From: Plesiomonas sp051652165
Lineage (GTDB): Bacteria; Pseudomonadota; Gammaproteobacteria; Enterobacterales; CAMTGL01
Assembly: GCF_051652165.1 (NCBI RefSeq)
Contig: NZ_JBOFTR010000002.1
Span: forward strand, 62,001-126,000
Direction: 5' to 3'
DNA length: 64,000 nucleotides
A model generated the notes under the pieces. The model saw only the letters and a program-made list of their open reading frames with translations. It was not told where the DNA came from and searched no databases. The translations under genes were made by a program, and so were the position numbers. Numbering within the stretch: position 1 is the stretch's first letter; the number at the start of each line of letters is the position of its first letter. Positions 42,454-52,315 of the stretch are shown here, in pieces.

Positions 42454-44000
42454 TGTCTGACTCAGCGCCCCTTAGCGGGCAACCCTGTGCTGCTGAATAT
42501 TTACGTGCCGTGCTGCGTGCACCGGTTTATGAAGTGGCGCAGGTTACGCCCTTACAGCCGATGAGCAAATTATCCGCCCGCCTTGGCAATACTGTGCTGG
42601 TAAAGCGTGAAGATCGCCAGCCGGTACACAGCTTTAAATTGCGTGGTGCTCACGCAATGATTGCGGGGTTAAGTGCAGAACAAAAAGTGGCCGGTGTCGT
42701 GGCCGCCTCTGCCGGTAATCATGCGCAGGGAGTGGCGCTATCGGCCAGCAAGCAGGGAGTGAAATCTCTGATTGTAATGCCGCGTACGACCCCTGAGATT
42801 AAAGTGGATGCCGTGCGCGGGTTTGGCGGTGAAGTGCTGCTGCACGGCGCAAACTTTGATGAGGCGAAAACCCGTGCCATTGAACTGGCCGAACAGCAGG
42901 GGCTGACGTTTATTCCGCCGTTTGATCACCCTGCGGTGATTGCCGGACAAGGCACACTGGCACTGGAGTTATTGCAGCAAGATGCCCACCTTGATCGCAT
43001 TTTTGTGCCCGTTGGTGGCGGCGGTTTGGCCGCTGGTGTGGCGGTGCTGATTAAGCAATTGATGCCGCAGATTAAAGTCATTGGCGTTGAGGCAGAAGAC
43101 TCCGCCTGCCTGCATGCTGCATTACAAGCCGGCCAGCCCGTTGATCTGGCACGGGTTGGCATGTTTGCTGATGGGGTTGCCGTCAAGCGCATAGGTGATG
43201 AAACCTTCCGGTTGTGTCAGCAATATTTAGATGATGTGATTACTGTTGATACCGATGCAATTTGTGCGGCAGTCAAAGATTTGTTTGAGGATGTACGGGC
43301 AGTGGCAGAACCCTCAGGCGCACTGGCGCTGGCGGGGCTGAAAAAATATGCGCAGCAGCATCAGTTACAGGGCGAGCGGTTGGCGCATGTGCTATCAGGG
43401 GCAAATCTTAATTTTCATGGCCTGCGCTATGTCTCCGAGCGTTGCGAGCTTGGTGAACAGCGTGAAGCACTGCTGGCGGTAACGATTCCTGAGCGTAAAG
43501 GCAGTTTTTTGCAGTTCTGCCAACTGTTGGGCGGCCGTTCAGTCACCGAATTTAACTACCGATATGCTGATCCGGATCGGGCGGCGATTTTTGTCGGGGT
43601 TCGGCTGACCCGAGGTCTGGCCGAGCGTGAAGAGATTGTGCAAGAGCTGCGGGCGGGGGGCTATGATACGGTTGACCTCTCTGATGATGAAGTGGCTAAG
43701 TTGCATGTACGCTATATGGTGGGTGGTCGTCCGGCACAACCGTTAACCGAACGGTTATACAGTGTGGAGTTTCCTGAGTGTCCGGGGGCGCTGATTAAGT
43801 TTTTGCAGATGCTCGGTACGCGATGGAATATCTCGCTGTTTCACTACCGCAATCACGGTGCCGATTATGGTCGGGTGCTGACGGCGTTTGAGTTGCAACC
43901 CGACGATCAGAGTGCGTTTGATCAGCATCTGAATGAGCTAGGTTATGTCGCGCATGATGAAACGGATAATCCGGCATTCCGTTATTTTCTGGCCCGTTAA
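42453..44000 (+). CDS. ilvA: Biosynthetic threonine deaminase IlvA
   Basis: IlvA converts threonine to 2-oxobutanoate, the committed step to isoleucine, and is inhibited by isoleucine. The 515-residue protein has the PLP lysine in HSFKLRGAHAM (about residue 60), the glycine loop VPVGGGGLAAGVAVLIKQ and two ACT-like regulatory domains from about residue 325 (REALLAVTIPERKGSFLQFCQLLGGRSVTEFNYR; YSVEFPECPGALIKFLQMLG). It closes the ilvGMEDA operon; no clear terminator follows. Confidence 0.97.
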   Translation: MSDSAPLSGQPCAAEYLRAVLRAPVYEVAQVTPLQPMSKLSARLGNTVLVKREDRQPVHSFKLRGAHAMIAGLSAEQKVAGVVAASAGNHAQGVALSASKQGVKSLIVMPRTTPEIKVDAVRGFGGEVLLHGANFDEAKTRAIELAEQQGLTFIPPFDHPAVIAGQGTLALELLQQDAHLDRIFVPVGGGGLAAGVAVLIKQLMPQIKVIGVEAEDSACLHAALQAGQPVDLARVGMFADGVAVKRIGDETFRLCQQYLDDVITVDTDAICAAVKDLFEDVRAVAEPSGALALAGLKKYAQQHQLQGERLAHVLSGANLNFHGLRYVSERCELGEQREALLAVTIPERKGSFLQFCQLLGGRSVTEFNYRYADPDRAAIFVGVRLTRGLAEREEIVQELRAGGYDTVDLSDDEVAKLHVRYMVGGRPAQPLTERLYSVEFPECPGALIKFLQMLGTRWNISLFHYRNHGADYGRVLTAFELQPDDQSAFDQHLNELGYVAHDETDNPAFRYFLAR

Positions 44001-44096
44001 GATCAATGATTAACATCAATCGCTAACATCAGCTTGTTAACCTTAGCTGCTTACTTTGTAGCGGTTCGGGTGGGGGTTTTCCTCACATTATTGCGG

Positions 44097-44969
44097 TTAT
44101 AGCATCTGCCAGAATGCGGCAATTAGCGGCTCATGTAGCCGCTTTTTCTGGGTGCAGACCCCCAGATCAAGCGGTGCAAAACCGCTGATATCTCGCCGCT
44201 CTATCCGATCACGCACTGGGCTGTTATCCACCACCACCGTTGGCATGGCTGCGACACCGCAACCGAGCGCCACCATTGAGACAATCGCCTCGTGCCCAGA
44301 TACGGTCGCATAAATATGCGGATGAGTAATCTGTTGGGCGCGCAACCACTGTTCAATTCTGCGTCTGGCTGGACCATGTTCGGGCAGAATAAACGGGATC
44401 TGCGCCCACTCAGGCTGTGTCTGAGTAGCTAACTCACGCACTCGACAGGGAATGGTCGGAATAATCAGTGCCAGTGCAATTTCCCCCAGCGATGTAAATG
44501 CAGCAGAGGTTGGCAATGGCTCAGGGCGTGCTGCAATGGCCAGATCAGCGTCATCCCCCAAAACTTTGCTGATTGCATCGGCAGCATCACCGGTGGTCAG
44601 TTTAATGTCTACTTTTGGATAGCGGGCGCGAAAACGGTCGAGGATCTGCGGCAGGTGGCTGTATGCGGCAGTCACCGAGCAAAATAGCCGCAGCTCACCC
44701 AGCAAATCATCGGCCTGCGGGTGGACGCTGGTGTGCAGCTGTTGCCACTGCTGCAGAGTCTGTTCGGCAAAACTGCGCATTTTTAACCCGGCATCGGTCA
44801 GCGTGACGCTACGGTTATCGCGTACAAACAGCGGTTGCCCAAGCTCCTCTTCTAAACGCTGGATCTGGCGTGATAAGGTTGAGGGGCTAACATGGCAAGC
44901 CTGCGCACTGCGGCCAAAATGGCAGCTATTGGCAAGGTGTAAAAATAGCTTTAAATCGCGTAAGTCCAT
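44097..44969 (-). CDS. ilvY: LysR-family activator IlvY
   Basis: IlvY activates ilvC when its substrates acetolactate or acetohydroxybutyrate accumulate. The 290-residue protein starts MDLRDLKLFLHLANSCHFGRSAQACHVSPSTLSRQIQRLEEELGQPLFVRDNRSVTLTDAG, a LysR DNA-binding domain, and continues with the effector domain (GELRLFCSVTAAYSHLPQILDRFRARYPKVDIKLTTGDAADAI; GHEAIVSMVALGCGVAAMP). It is divergent from ilvC and convergent with ilvA, as in E. coli. Confidence 0.95.
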   Translation of the reverse strand: MDLRDLKLFLHLANSCHFGRSAQACHVSPSTLSRQIQRLEEELGQPLFVRDNRSVTLTDAGLKMRSFAEQTLQQWQQLHTSVHPQADDLLGELRLFCSVTAAYSHLPQILDRFRARYPKVDIKLTTGDAADAISKVLGDDADLAIAARPEPLPTSAAFTSLGEIALALIIPTIPCRVRELATQTQPEWAQIPFILPEHGPARRRIEQWLRAQQITHPHIYATVSGHEAIVSMVALGCGVAAMPTVVVDNSPVRDRIERRDISGFAPLDLGVCTQKKRLHEPLIAAFWQML

Positions 44970-45333
44970 GCGCGCCTCGTGGTCAGATTTCCTTCTGATA
45001 CCGATAAACTGCGGTGCAGTTCATGTTTCATATCCTGCAATATGGTCTTGTTAATATATCAATTTAAGCAATGCGCGTCTTAGCCTACTATCAAAACAGT
45101 AGCGTCAAAAATAGTCGGGTGGAAATCACACCCTAAAGCGTCTGTAACGCCACATAACATGCTTGCACTAAAAACTACTGAATGCGTGTGGGCATGTTGG
45201 TTTAATAAAAAAATTTTTTCACCTGACGGTGACAGCCACAGAGCGCTAAATACAGAGAAAAAAGAGAGTATTAGCGCAAAAGGTTAGCCAGTCAGGTTCA
45301 ACGGAATAATCGGTCAGAGTAAGGGAGCAACAC
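44970..45333. promoter_or_regulatory. Divergent ilvY/ilvC control region
   Basis: This 364-nt gap must hold the ilvY and ilvC promoters and the IlvY operators. Structures seen are a perfect inverted repeat AACTGC-GGT-GCAGTT (45007-45021) near the ilvY start and AT-rich stretches with GCAATAT and GCAATG between 45035 and 45075. Assignment to IlvY is by position only. AAGGGAG precedes the ilvC start. Confidence 0.5.
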
Positions 45334-46812
45334 ATGACAAACTACTTTAATACCTTGAATTTACGCCAGCAGTTGGCACAGTTAGGCAAATGTCGTTTCA
45401 TGCACCGCAGTGAATTTGCCGAAGGCGTCAGCTATCTGCAAGGCAAAAAAGTGGTGATTGTTGGGTGTGGCGCGCAAGGGCTCAATCAGGGCCTAAATAT
45501 GCGCGATTCAGGGCTGGATGTGGCCTATGCACTGCGTGATGAGGCAATTGCCGAGCAGCGTGCTTCTTGGAAACAAGCTACTGCGAACGGTTTTACCGTT
45601 GGCACGTATGCGCAGTTGATCCCACAGGCGGATTTGGTGGTTAACTTAACACCGGATAAACAGCACTCAGCGGTGGTGCAGGCGGTGATGCCGTTGATGA
45701 AGCAAGGGGCTGCACTCGGTTATTCACACGGATTTAATATTGTCGAAGTGGGCGAGAAAATTCGTGCTGACCTCACCGTGGTTATGGTGGCACCAAAATG
45801 TCCGGGCACTGAAGTGCGTGAAGAGTATAAGCGTGGTTTTGGTGTGCCAACGCTGATTGCGGTTCACCCAGAAAATGATCCACGTGGCGATGGCTTGGCG
45901 ATTGCAAAAGCGTGGGCAGCGGCTACGGGGGGTGATCGTGCTGGTGTGCTGGAGTCCTCTTTCGTCGCAGAAGTTAAATCTGACCTGATGGGTGAACAGA
46001 CTATTTTGTGCGGCATGTTACAGGCCGGTTCACTGATCTGCTTTGATAAGTTGGTGGCAGAAGGCACTGATCCTGCCTATGCCGGAAAGCTTATTCAGTT
46101 TGGCTGGGAAACCATCACCGAAGCGTTGAAACAGGGCGGGATCACATTGATGATGGATCGCCTGTCAAACCCTGCAAAGCTGCGTGCGTTTGAACTGTCT
46201 GAAAGCATGAAGCAGAGCCTGCGCCCGCTGTTTGAAAAGCATATGGACGATATCATCTGTGGTGAGTTCTCAGCCGGAATGATGGCAGATTGGGCTGAAG
46301 ATGATATTAAGCTGCTGACATGGCGTGCAGAAACAGGGTTGAGCGCATTTGAAAACTCGCCACAATTTGGCGGAAAGATTGAAGAGCAAACCTATTTTGA
46401 TCAGGGCACGCTCATGGTAGCCATGGTGAAAGCGGGTGTTGAGTTGGCGTTTGAAACCATGGTTGCATCGGGCATTTATGATGAGTCGGCCTATTATGAA
46501 TCACTGCACGAGTTGCCGCTGATTGCCAACACCATCGCCCGTAAGCGCCTGTATGAAATGAATGTGGTGATCTCAGACACGGCTGAGTACGGTAACTATC
46601 TGTTTGCCAACGCTGCCGTGCCTTTACTGCAAGCGACGTTGCTGCCGCAGTTGCGTGCCGGTGATTTGGGGCAAGCGGTTCCAGCCTGTGCGGTAGATAA
46701 TGCCCGTTTACGTGATGTGAATGATGCGATTCGCCAGCACCCGATTGAAACTATCGGGCAGACACTGCGTGGCTATATGACTGATATGAAACGTATTGTG
46801 GTTGCCGGTTAA
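45334..46812 (+). CDS. ilvC: Ketol-acid reductoisomerase IlvC (long, class II form)
   Basis: IlvC isomerises and reduces acetolactate and acetohydroxybutyrate with NADPH. At 492 residues it is the long form typical of enterobacteria, with a duplicated C-terminal domain. The dinucleotide motif KKVVIVGCGAQGLNQGLNMRDSGLDVAYALR is near the N-terminus; the metal ligands lie in LMGEQTILCGML and FELSESMKQ-type helices. It starts MTNYFNTLNLRQQLAQLGKCRFM as in E. coli. It is transcribed alone under IlvY. Confidence 0.97.
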   Translation: MTNYFNTLNLRQQLAQLGKCRFMHRSEFAEGVSYLQGKKVVIVGCGAQGLNQGLNMRDSGLDVAYALRDEAIAEQRASWKQATANGFTVGTYAQLIPQADLVVNLTPDKQHSAVVQAVMPLMKQGAALGYSHGFNIVEVGEKIRADLTVVMVAPKCPGTEVREEYKRGFGVPTLIAVHPENDPRGDGLAIAKAWAAATGGDRAGVLESSFVAEVKSDLMGEQTILCGMLQAGSLICFDKLVAEGTDPAYAGKLIQFGWETITEALKQGGITLMMDRLSNPAKLRAFELSESMKQSLRPLFEKHMDDIICGEFSAGMMADWAEDDIKLLTWRAETGLSAFENSPQFGGKIEEQTYFDQGTLMVAMVKAGVELAFETMVASGIYDESAYYESLHELPLIANTIARKRLYEMNVVISDTAEYGNYLFANAAVPLLQATLLPQLRAGDLGQAVPACAVDNARLRDVNDAIRQHPIETIGQTLRGYMTDMKRIVVAG

Positions 46813-46888
46813 TTTTTCGGTATACAGACCTTTTACAGACAAGGCTTTTTTATCGCTAACTTCATATGCAATACTTTGTATAAAAGAC

Positions 46889-46915
46889 AACCCAGCGTTC
46901 GTGCTGGGTTTTTTA
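46889..46915 (+). terminator. Terminator after ilvC
   Basis: AACCCAGC (46889-46896) and GCTGGGTT (46903-46910) form a stem with loop GTTCGT and run into TTTTTT. Confidence 0.92.
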
Positions 46916-47029
46916 TGCTCTTTTGCGGGTTGATAGAGGGAAAACTGCGGGTTTTCCGTGATCCAGCACTCTTCTTGTTGGTCAACAATTGCTGTTGTAC
47001 TGGGTTGGCGGTATGCTCAGAGCGTTAAA

Positions 47030-47197
47030 TTCTCAGGGCGGGGTGGAAGTCCCCACCGGCGGTATCTGTAGGCAATTTAAATTGCACTACAGCAGCCCGC
47101 GAGCGTTTGTCATCGTGTGAATCATTATGGCAAAGTCAGCAGATCCGGTGAGATGCCGGGGCCGACGGTTATAGTCCGGATAGAAGAGAGTAACGAC
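47030..47197 (+). promoter_or_regulatory. FMN riboswitch (RFN element) upstream of ribB
   Basis: The conserved blocks of the RFN element appear in order: TTCTCAGGGCGGGGTG, CCCCACCGGCGGTA, AGCCCGCGAGCG, GTCAGCAGATCCGGTGAGA, GCCGACGG, AGTCCGGAT and GAAGAGAGTAACG. It lies 230 nt before ribB. Binding of FMN should lower ribB expression. The sequence from 47198 to 47424 is the likely expression platform. Confidence 0.95.
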
Positions 47198-47424
47198 ACT
47201 GACGGGTTATTCGGATAAAAATCGCTGGCGCATGTCAGGCTGACTTTTTATCGGGAAACCGTACCCAGCTGTTCGGCTGCCACCGGTGATCGCTTCAGAC
47301 AGAATGTTGCTGTGCTGCAATGTATCCCTTGTTTGAACGTCGATTGTCGGTTTGTTGCAGTAACTCCTCTTGTTGTGCCCTGATTCTGGTAATCCATTAC
47401 AGTGTATTAAGGACGTTTTTTACC

Positions 47425-48075
47425 ATGAATCAGTCACTGCTTAGTGCTTATGGCTCCCCCATTGAACGTGTTGAACGCGGTTTAGCGGCATTGCGTGCCG
47501 GTAATGGTGTGTTGGTGTTAGATGATGAAGATCGTGAAAATGAAGGCGATCTGATTTTTTCGGCCGAGACGATTACCCCTGCGCAGATGGCGCTGACTAT
47601 TCGTCATGGTAGTGGCATTGTGTGCCTGTGTATTACCGAAGAGCGCCGTCAGCTATTAGAACTGCCGATGATGGTTGAGGTCAATTCAAGCCAAAATCAG
47701 ACCGCATTTACGGTGACGATTGAAGCGGCTGCCGGCGTGACTACCGGTGTTTCCGCGCAAGACCGTGTGACAACGATTCGTGCAGCGATTGCGGATGACG
47801 CACAGCCACAGGATATTCACCGCCCAGGGCATGTGTTCCCGCTGCGTGCACACAGCGGCGGCGTACTCGCACGCCGTGGCCATACGGAAGCGACCATTGA
47901 TCTGATGCAACTGTCCGGTTTTAAACCTTATGGTGTGTTGTGTGAGTTGACCAATGATGACGGCACCATGGCGCGTATGCCAGAAGTGGTTGAGTTTGCT
48001 AAACAGCATGATATGCCAGTTCTGACGATTGAAGATTTGGTGGCGTATCGTTTAGCGCAGCAAATCGAGGCATAA
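47425..48075 (+). CDS. ribB: 3,4-dihydroxy-2-butanone 4-phosphate synthase RibB
   Basis: RibB converts ribulose 5-phosphate to the four-carbon precursor of riboflavin. The ATG at 47425 gives 216 residues; the frame starts earlier but that part lies in the riboswitch leader. The metal and substrate motif VLDDEDRENEGDLIFSAE, the segment HRPGHVFPLRAHSGGVLARRGHTEATIDLM and CELTNDDGTMAR are diagnostic. It is a monofunctional RibB, without a GTP cyclohydrolase II domain. Controlled by the FMN riboswitch. Confidence 0.96.
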   Translation: MNQSLLSAYGSPIERVERGLAALRAGNGVLVLDDEDRENEGDLIFSAETITPAQMALTIRHGSGIVCLCITEERRQLLELPMMVEVNSSQNQTAFTVTIEAAAGVTTGVSAQDRVTTIRAAIADDAQPQDIHRPGHVFPLRAHSGGVLARRGHTEATIDLMQLSGFKPYGVLCELTNDDGTMARMPEVVEFAKQHDMPVLTIEDLVAYRLAQQIEA

Positions 48076-48171
48076 TTTTGCCACGGCATTCGCTGCTGAG
48101 CTGGCCGCGCAGAACTCACTGCGCGGTCAGTTGTTTTTATACTCTTAATTTTACCGACACTTTTTGTGGAT

Positions 48172-51126
48172 TTAGACCGGATTCGGCTCTGTTTTCACCG
48201 GTAAAAAGCGTGCAATATCAACCTCATCAATCTGCTCTGGGCGCATGTACCGACAGGCATAATCTCGCCAAATCCCACTTTGTAAGAACAGCGTAAATAG
48301 CTCGGCATCTAAGTGCTGCCCTTTGACCATACCCGCCATAATGCCAAGTGATTCAGTCAACGTTTTTCCTTTTTTGTAAGGGCGATCAACAGCCGTTAGT
48401 GCTTCAAATACATCAGCAATTGCCATCATTCGGGCTGTCAGGCTCATCTGCTCTTTTTTCAGACGGCAAGGGTAGCCGTTGCCATCAAGACGCTCATGGT
48501 GGCCACCGGCAATCTCAGGTACATGCGACATGGTACGGGGGAACGGCAGTGTTTTGAGCATCACGATGGTTTGGACAATGTGCTCGTTGATCTTATAACG
48601 CTCTTCATCGGTCAGCGTACCACGCCGGATTGAGAGGTTGTAGATCTCTCCGCGGTTATACAGGTATTTCGGCTCTTGCATCTGGAAGCCATGACCTTCT
48701 GGTAGACGATCTCGTGCCTCGCGGTAGAAGATGTGATCTTCGCGATCAGCCAGCAGAGGTTCCCACACTGGCAGAGAGGGTTGTTCTACCCGCGCTTTAC
48801 GTTGCTGCTCTTCGTGCGATAAGCCAACCCGATCATCAAGTGTCCGCAACCAGCGGCGCTCGGCAATTTTATTGATGCGCGCCAGCCGCTCATCAGACAT
48901 AAATTCACCGCCAACGTTTGATTCAGCCAAAAACAGGAAGTCATCATCGAGCTCACTAATCTGCTGCTGATATAACGCCTCAATGTGTTCGTTAGGAATC
49001 CCCTTAAGTTGTTGCTCAAGCGCGCTGATTTTGGCATCTCGCTTGAGCACTTCAATACGCATTCTAATTTCATTGAGACGGTCGTACATGGTTTCGAGCT
49101 TGGTAGCTTTATCCACCACAAATTCAGGGGTGGTGACTTTACCGCAATCATGTAACCAACTGGCGATATGCAGCTCTTCACGCTCATCATCACTGAGCGT
49201 AAAATCAGCAAACGGCCCGCTTTGTGCTTGAACGGCAGCTTCAGCCAGCATTTCGGTAATTTCTGGCACGCGCTGGCAATGGCCACCCGTGTAGGCACTT
49301 TTTGCATCAATTGCGCCTGCCATCAATTGGATGAAGGCATTGAGTAGATTTTTTTGCTCTAGCAGTAATCGCTGCGTTTCAACAGAAACGGATAGGCTAC
49401 CGGCAAGTGCTTCCACTAATTTTAGTTTCGCCGGTTCAATCAGTTGGTGAGTACTGTGTGGATTGAGTAATACTAATAGGCCAATAAGCTGATTATCTCG
49501 GTTACGCATAGCAACCATTACAGCGTCTAAATCACCCAACTGTTGTGTAAAACCGGCTAACTCTACGATGGTGCTATCATCAGTTAGATGCTGATGAACA
49601 ACATGCCCTTGCAGTGCCTGCTGCAAGGCTGCGTGTTTCATACTCGGGATATGAATGGTTGGGATATCCTGCAGCGACTGCGGCTGACCTTGCCACTGCC
49701 ACAGTGCTGGTGTCAGGGTGATGCTATCACGGTCGGGCAGATAGATAACCCCGCCTTCCATATCCACCAATTTAGTCGTTTCCTGCATTAAGCGTGAAAG
49801 TAGGGTGGTGAAATCACGTTCGGCAGCCAGCGAGTTACCAATATTCAAAAACTGTTGGATAGTGCTACGCATCTGGCTCATGGTGCGTGCGAGTGCATCA
49901 ATTTCCAGCACGACAGAGTTAATGGGTTTAGGGGGTTCAAAGTTAAAACGGCGGATTTGTTCGGCTTCTTGCCGCAATTGGCGTAGCGGGCGCGAGATGC
50001 GATAAGAGATCCACCAGACAATGGGCAATGCAGTAAATAGCACTAAGATAGCAATCAGGGTTGATTGATTCCGAATTTCAATAGAGCTGGCAAGCAGTAC
50101 GGCAGAGGGGGTCGCAATGGCTAACCGGAAAACACCTTGTGAGTTTTTGATAGGAATAACCGAGCCAAACCACATCTGCCCCATACTTTCAAATTCAAGG
50201 TTATGGCTTTTGGTGTAGGGCTGCCCTTCTACTTGCCGCAAGAGCTTTGATAAAGCAGGGTTTGGCAGTGTATCTATTGAAGACATACTGATTTTACGAT
50301 CAGCATTCATACGAAAAACTTCACGTGGGTCGAGGCTGGCAACCACTTTATTTTGTGGGTTAATCAGCGCCATTTTACTGCCTGCAGGGAGTTGTTGCTC
50401 TTTAAGTAGATCACTGAATGTTTTTAGTGAAACATCAATACCAATAACACTACGATGATTTTGTGCTGCACGGCTAATAGTGGTACCAATTTCGCGGGAA
50501 GCAGCAAACACATACATTGGGGCCATTTGTAACCCCGGTTTTTCTATAGATAATTTATACCAAGGGCGTACACGCGGATCGTATAAAAACTCAGGGGTAT
50601 CAACGCTGCGCAATAGGTTAAGATTGTAGTCAAAGTAGAGGTAGTTTCGCCGAACGGTATTACCCTCATGATCCACACTTTGTACTATCCATGCCGTGCC
50701 TTCTGGGGCATTCCACTCGTTGAGTGCATGCTTTGCGACTCGGCGCATCAAGAACATATCACCGTCTGTGTATCCGCAGTAAACGGCATTGGCATACGGG
50801 CTACTGAGTAGGATCTCACGCAAACGTGGCAGTGAATCAAAACGCTGCTCTAGCGTTGAAAAGGTGGTAATAGGCATGGTGGTCAGTAAGTTAACTGCAA
50901 CCCCAAGTGAGCGGGTATTTAACTCTAGCTCTGATGCAGCATTATCACCAATGTAGTTATATAAGATATGTGTATTTTCAATATTGAGTTTATTGGTGCG
51001 ATAGTAATTAAAACTTATCAGCACTATCCCAATGAGAAATAGCAGTAGACTAAATAAGCTGGCTATCTGAATTTGTAGCGGATAGCGCCTGTTACGCCAA
51101 ATTGAGGCCATCGTCTTTATTCTCAT
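48172..51126 (-). CDS. Membrane-bound Cache-HAMP-GAF-HD-GYP c-di-GMP phosphodiesterase
   Basis: This is a 984-residue sensor. An N-terminal helix (LFSLLLFLIGIVLISF), a periplasmic Cache-like domain (to about residue 345), a second helix (STLIAILVLFTALPIVWWISY), a HAMP linker (about 372-425) and a GAF-like domain (about 440-590) precede the catalytic HD-GYP domain. That has HDCGK (about 659) and HHERLDGNGYP (about 875), so the metal-binding HD and the GYP signature are intact. About 140 residues, rich in charged residues and coiled-coil-like, are inserted between HDCGK and the next helix. Family function is c-di-GMP hydrolysis. An ATG at 51111 is an alternative start. Confidence 0.88.
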   Translation of the reverse strand: MRIKTMASIWRNRRYPLQIQIASLFSLLLFLIGIVLISFNYYRTNKLNIENTHILYNYIGDNAASELELNTRSLGVAVNLLTTMPITTFSTLEQRFDSLPRLREILLSSPYANAVYCGYTDGDMFLMRRVAKHALNEWNAPEGTAWIVQSVDHEGNTVRRNYLYFDYNLNLLRSVDTPEFLYDPRVRPWYKLSIEKPGLQMAPMYVFAASREIGTTISRAAQNHRSVIGIDVSLKTFSDLLKEQQLPAGSKMALINPQNKVVASLDPREVFRMNADRKISMSSIDTLPNPALSKLLRQVEGQPYTKSHNLEFESMGQMWFGSVIPIKNSQGVFRLAIATPSAVLLASSIEIRNQSTLIAILVLFTALPIVWWISYRISRPLRQLRQEAEQIRRFNFEPPKPINSVVLEIDALARTMSQMRSTIQQFLNIGNSLAAERDFTTLLSRLMQETTKLVDMEGGVIYLPDRDSITLTPALWQWQGQPQSLQDIPTIHIPSMKHAALQQALQGHVVHQHLTDDSTIVELAGFTQQLGDLDAVMVAMRNRDNQLIGLLVLLNPHSTHQLIEPAKLKLVEALAGSLSVSVETQRLLLEQKNLLNAFIQLMAGAIDAKSAYTGGHCQRVPEITEMLAEAAVQAQSGPFADFTLSDDEREELHIASWLHDCGKVTTPEFVVDKATKLETMYDRLNEIRMRIEVLKRDAKISALEQQLKGIPNEHIEALYQQQISELDDDFLFLAESNVGGEFMSDERLARINKIAERRWLRTLDDRVGLSHEEQQRKARVEQPSLPVWEPLLADREDHIFYREARDRLPEGHGFQMQEPKYLYNRGEIYNLSIRRGTLTDEERYKINEHIVQTIVMLKTLPFPRTMSHVPEIAGGHHERLDGNGYPCRLKKEQMSLTARMMAIADVFEALTAVDRPYKKGKTLTESLGIMAGMVKGQHLDAELFTLFLQSGIWRDYACRYMRPEQIDEVDIARFLPVKTEPNPV

Positions 51127-51311
51127 TATTATATCTATCGGAAAATACGTTGGCCGTTAACGGTGTTATGTATAACGGCCTTAATGAGAAAATGTAGTCA
51201 CGAATTGCGTTTTTTGCCGTAATATTTTCTTGAAAATTACGCTATACATCGAGGTGGCACAGCATATTTTCTTAATTAAACAAAGTGTTATTGTTAATAC
51301 AGTGCCATGAT

Positions 51312-52079
51312 TTACAGCAGGGCTAAACTGATTCCCATAACAGCCATTCCGCACAGTACGCCGTGGCTAGGGTTAGTTTTAGGGTCAATCTCTTTTGCCA
51401 ACGGCATTAATTCATCCACAGACAGTGCCACCATAATGCCTGCTACTGCTGCCATAATCATTGCCATACCCATAGGGTTAATATGTTCACCAAACACAAA
51501 AGCGGCCAATAATCCCCCTATAATTTCAGCAACACCGGATAATCCTGCCCAAAACAGTGCTTTTCGTTTTGAACCTGTCGCGGCGTATACCGGTGCTGCA
51601 ACGGCTAATCCTTCAGGAATATTATGAATGGCGACTGCCAATGCAATACCTAAACCTAACTCAAGGTTAGTGCTGGCTGTAACATAAGTGGCAATGCCTT
51701 CTGGGAAATTGTGCAGGCTAATACCTAAAGTCAGTAAAATAGCCGCACGCTTAATGTCTTTTGGTGGACGCGGTGCACTGTGGTCATGGTTGTTAAGCAT
51801 TAAATCATGGGCATGATCATGTGGCAGTAAGCGATCAAGTGCAAAGTAACCTAACAACCCAACAATAAATGCACCATAACCTGTCAGCGCACTCACACCA
51901 GGAGTTGCCAGTGTTGCAGGTAGCATCTCCATTAATGCGATTAACAGCATAATGCCAGCAGCAAAGCCAAGTGAGAAACTCAACACGCGGTTTGATGGCT
52001 TACGCCCAATAACACCGCCAATTGCACCGATAAAGGTCGCACTACCCGCTAAAATTGTCAGTATCAGTGCTGTTGACAT
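51312..52079 (-). CDS. zupT: ZIP-family metal transporter ZupT
   Basis: ZupT is an inner-membrane importer for Zn2+ and also Fe2+, Mn2+ and Co2+. The 255-residue protein has eight predicted helices and the two ZIP metal motifs ISLHNFPEGIATY and AVAIHNIPEGLAVAAPVY, with a His-rich loop (HDHAHDLMLNNHDHS) between helices. It ends near the HD-GYP gene, which is on the same strand. In E. coli zupT is beside ribB and yqiC; that neighbourhood is kept here with one gene inserted. A perfect Fur-type box lies 24 nt upstream of its start. Confidence 0.95.
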   Translation of the reverse strand: MSTALILTILAGSATFIGAIGGVIGRKPSNRVLSFSLGFAAGIMLLIALMEMLPATLATPGVSALTGYGAFIVGLLGYFALDRLLPHDHAHDLMLNNHDHSAPRPPKDIKRAAILLTLGISLHNFPEGIATYVTASTNLELGLGIALAVAIHNIPEGLAVAAPVYAATGSKRKALFWAGLSGVAEIIGGLLAAFVFGEHINPMGMAMIMAAVAGIMVALSVDELMPLAKEIDPKTNPSHGVLCGMAVMGISLALL

Positions 52080-52102
52080 AAGAATATCCCACCGCTTTTA
52101 AT

Positions 52103-52117
52103 TGATAATGATTATCA
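52103..52117 (-). promoter_or_regulatory. Fur box upstream of zupT
   Basis: TGATAATGATTATCA is a perfect 7-1-7 inverted repeat identical to the core of the Fur consensus. It ends 24 nt before the zupT start, where it would block the promoter when iron is plentiful. Zur sites differ in core sequence, so Fur is the better guess. Confidence 0.8.
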
Positions 52118-52254
52118 TTTCTTTTTTTATTGTAGCGGGTTTTAATAAAAAATACAGTCTGTGTGATAGATAATATCAATAGGAATTAACAATCGATAAG
52201 GTGTGAGTTTTCTATTTTGTTTTTGCATTTAATCACGATAGCGTACGGAACAAT

Positions 52255-52292
52255 AAAAACAGCGCAGATAAAAGAGGGGTTTGCGCTGTTTT
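52255..52292 (-). terminator. Terminator after ubiK
   Basis: AAAACAGCGCA and TGCGCTGTTT form a long stem with a 15-nt loop. On the minus strand the stem is followed by T residues. It ends the ubiK transcript. Confidence 0.7.
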
Positions 52293-52315
52293 GAACATGG
52301 CTTAACTGACAGTGG

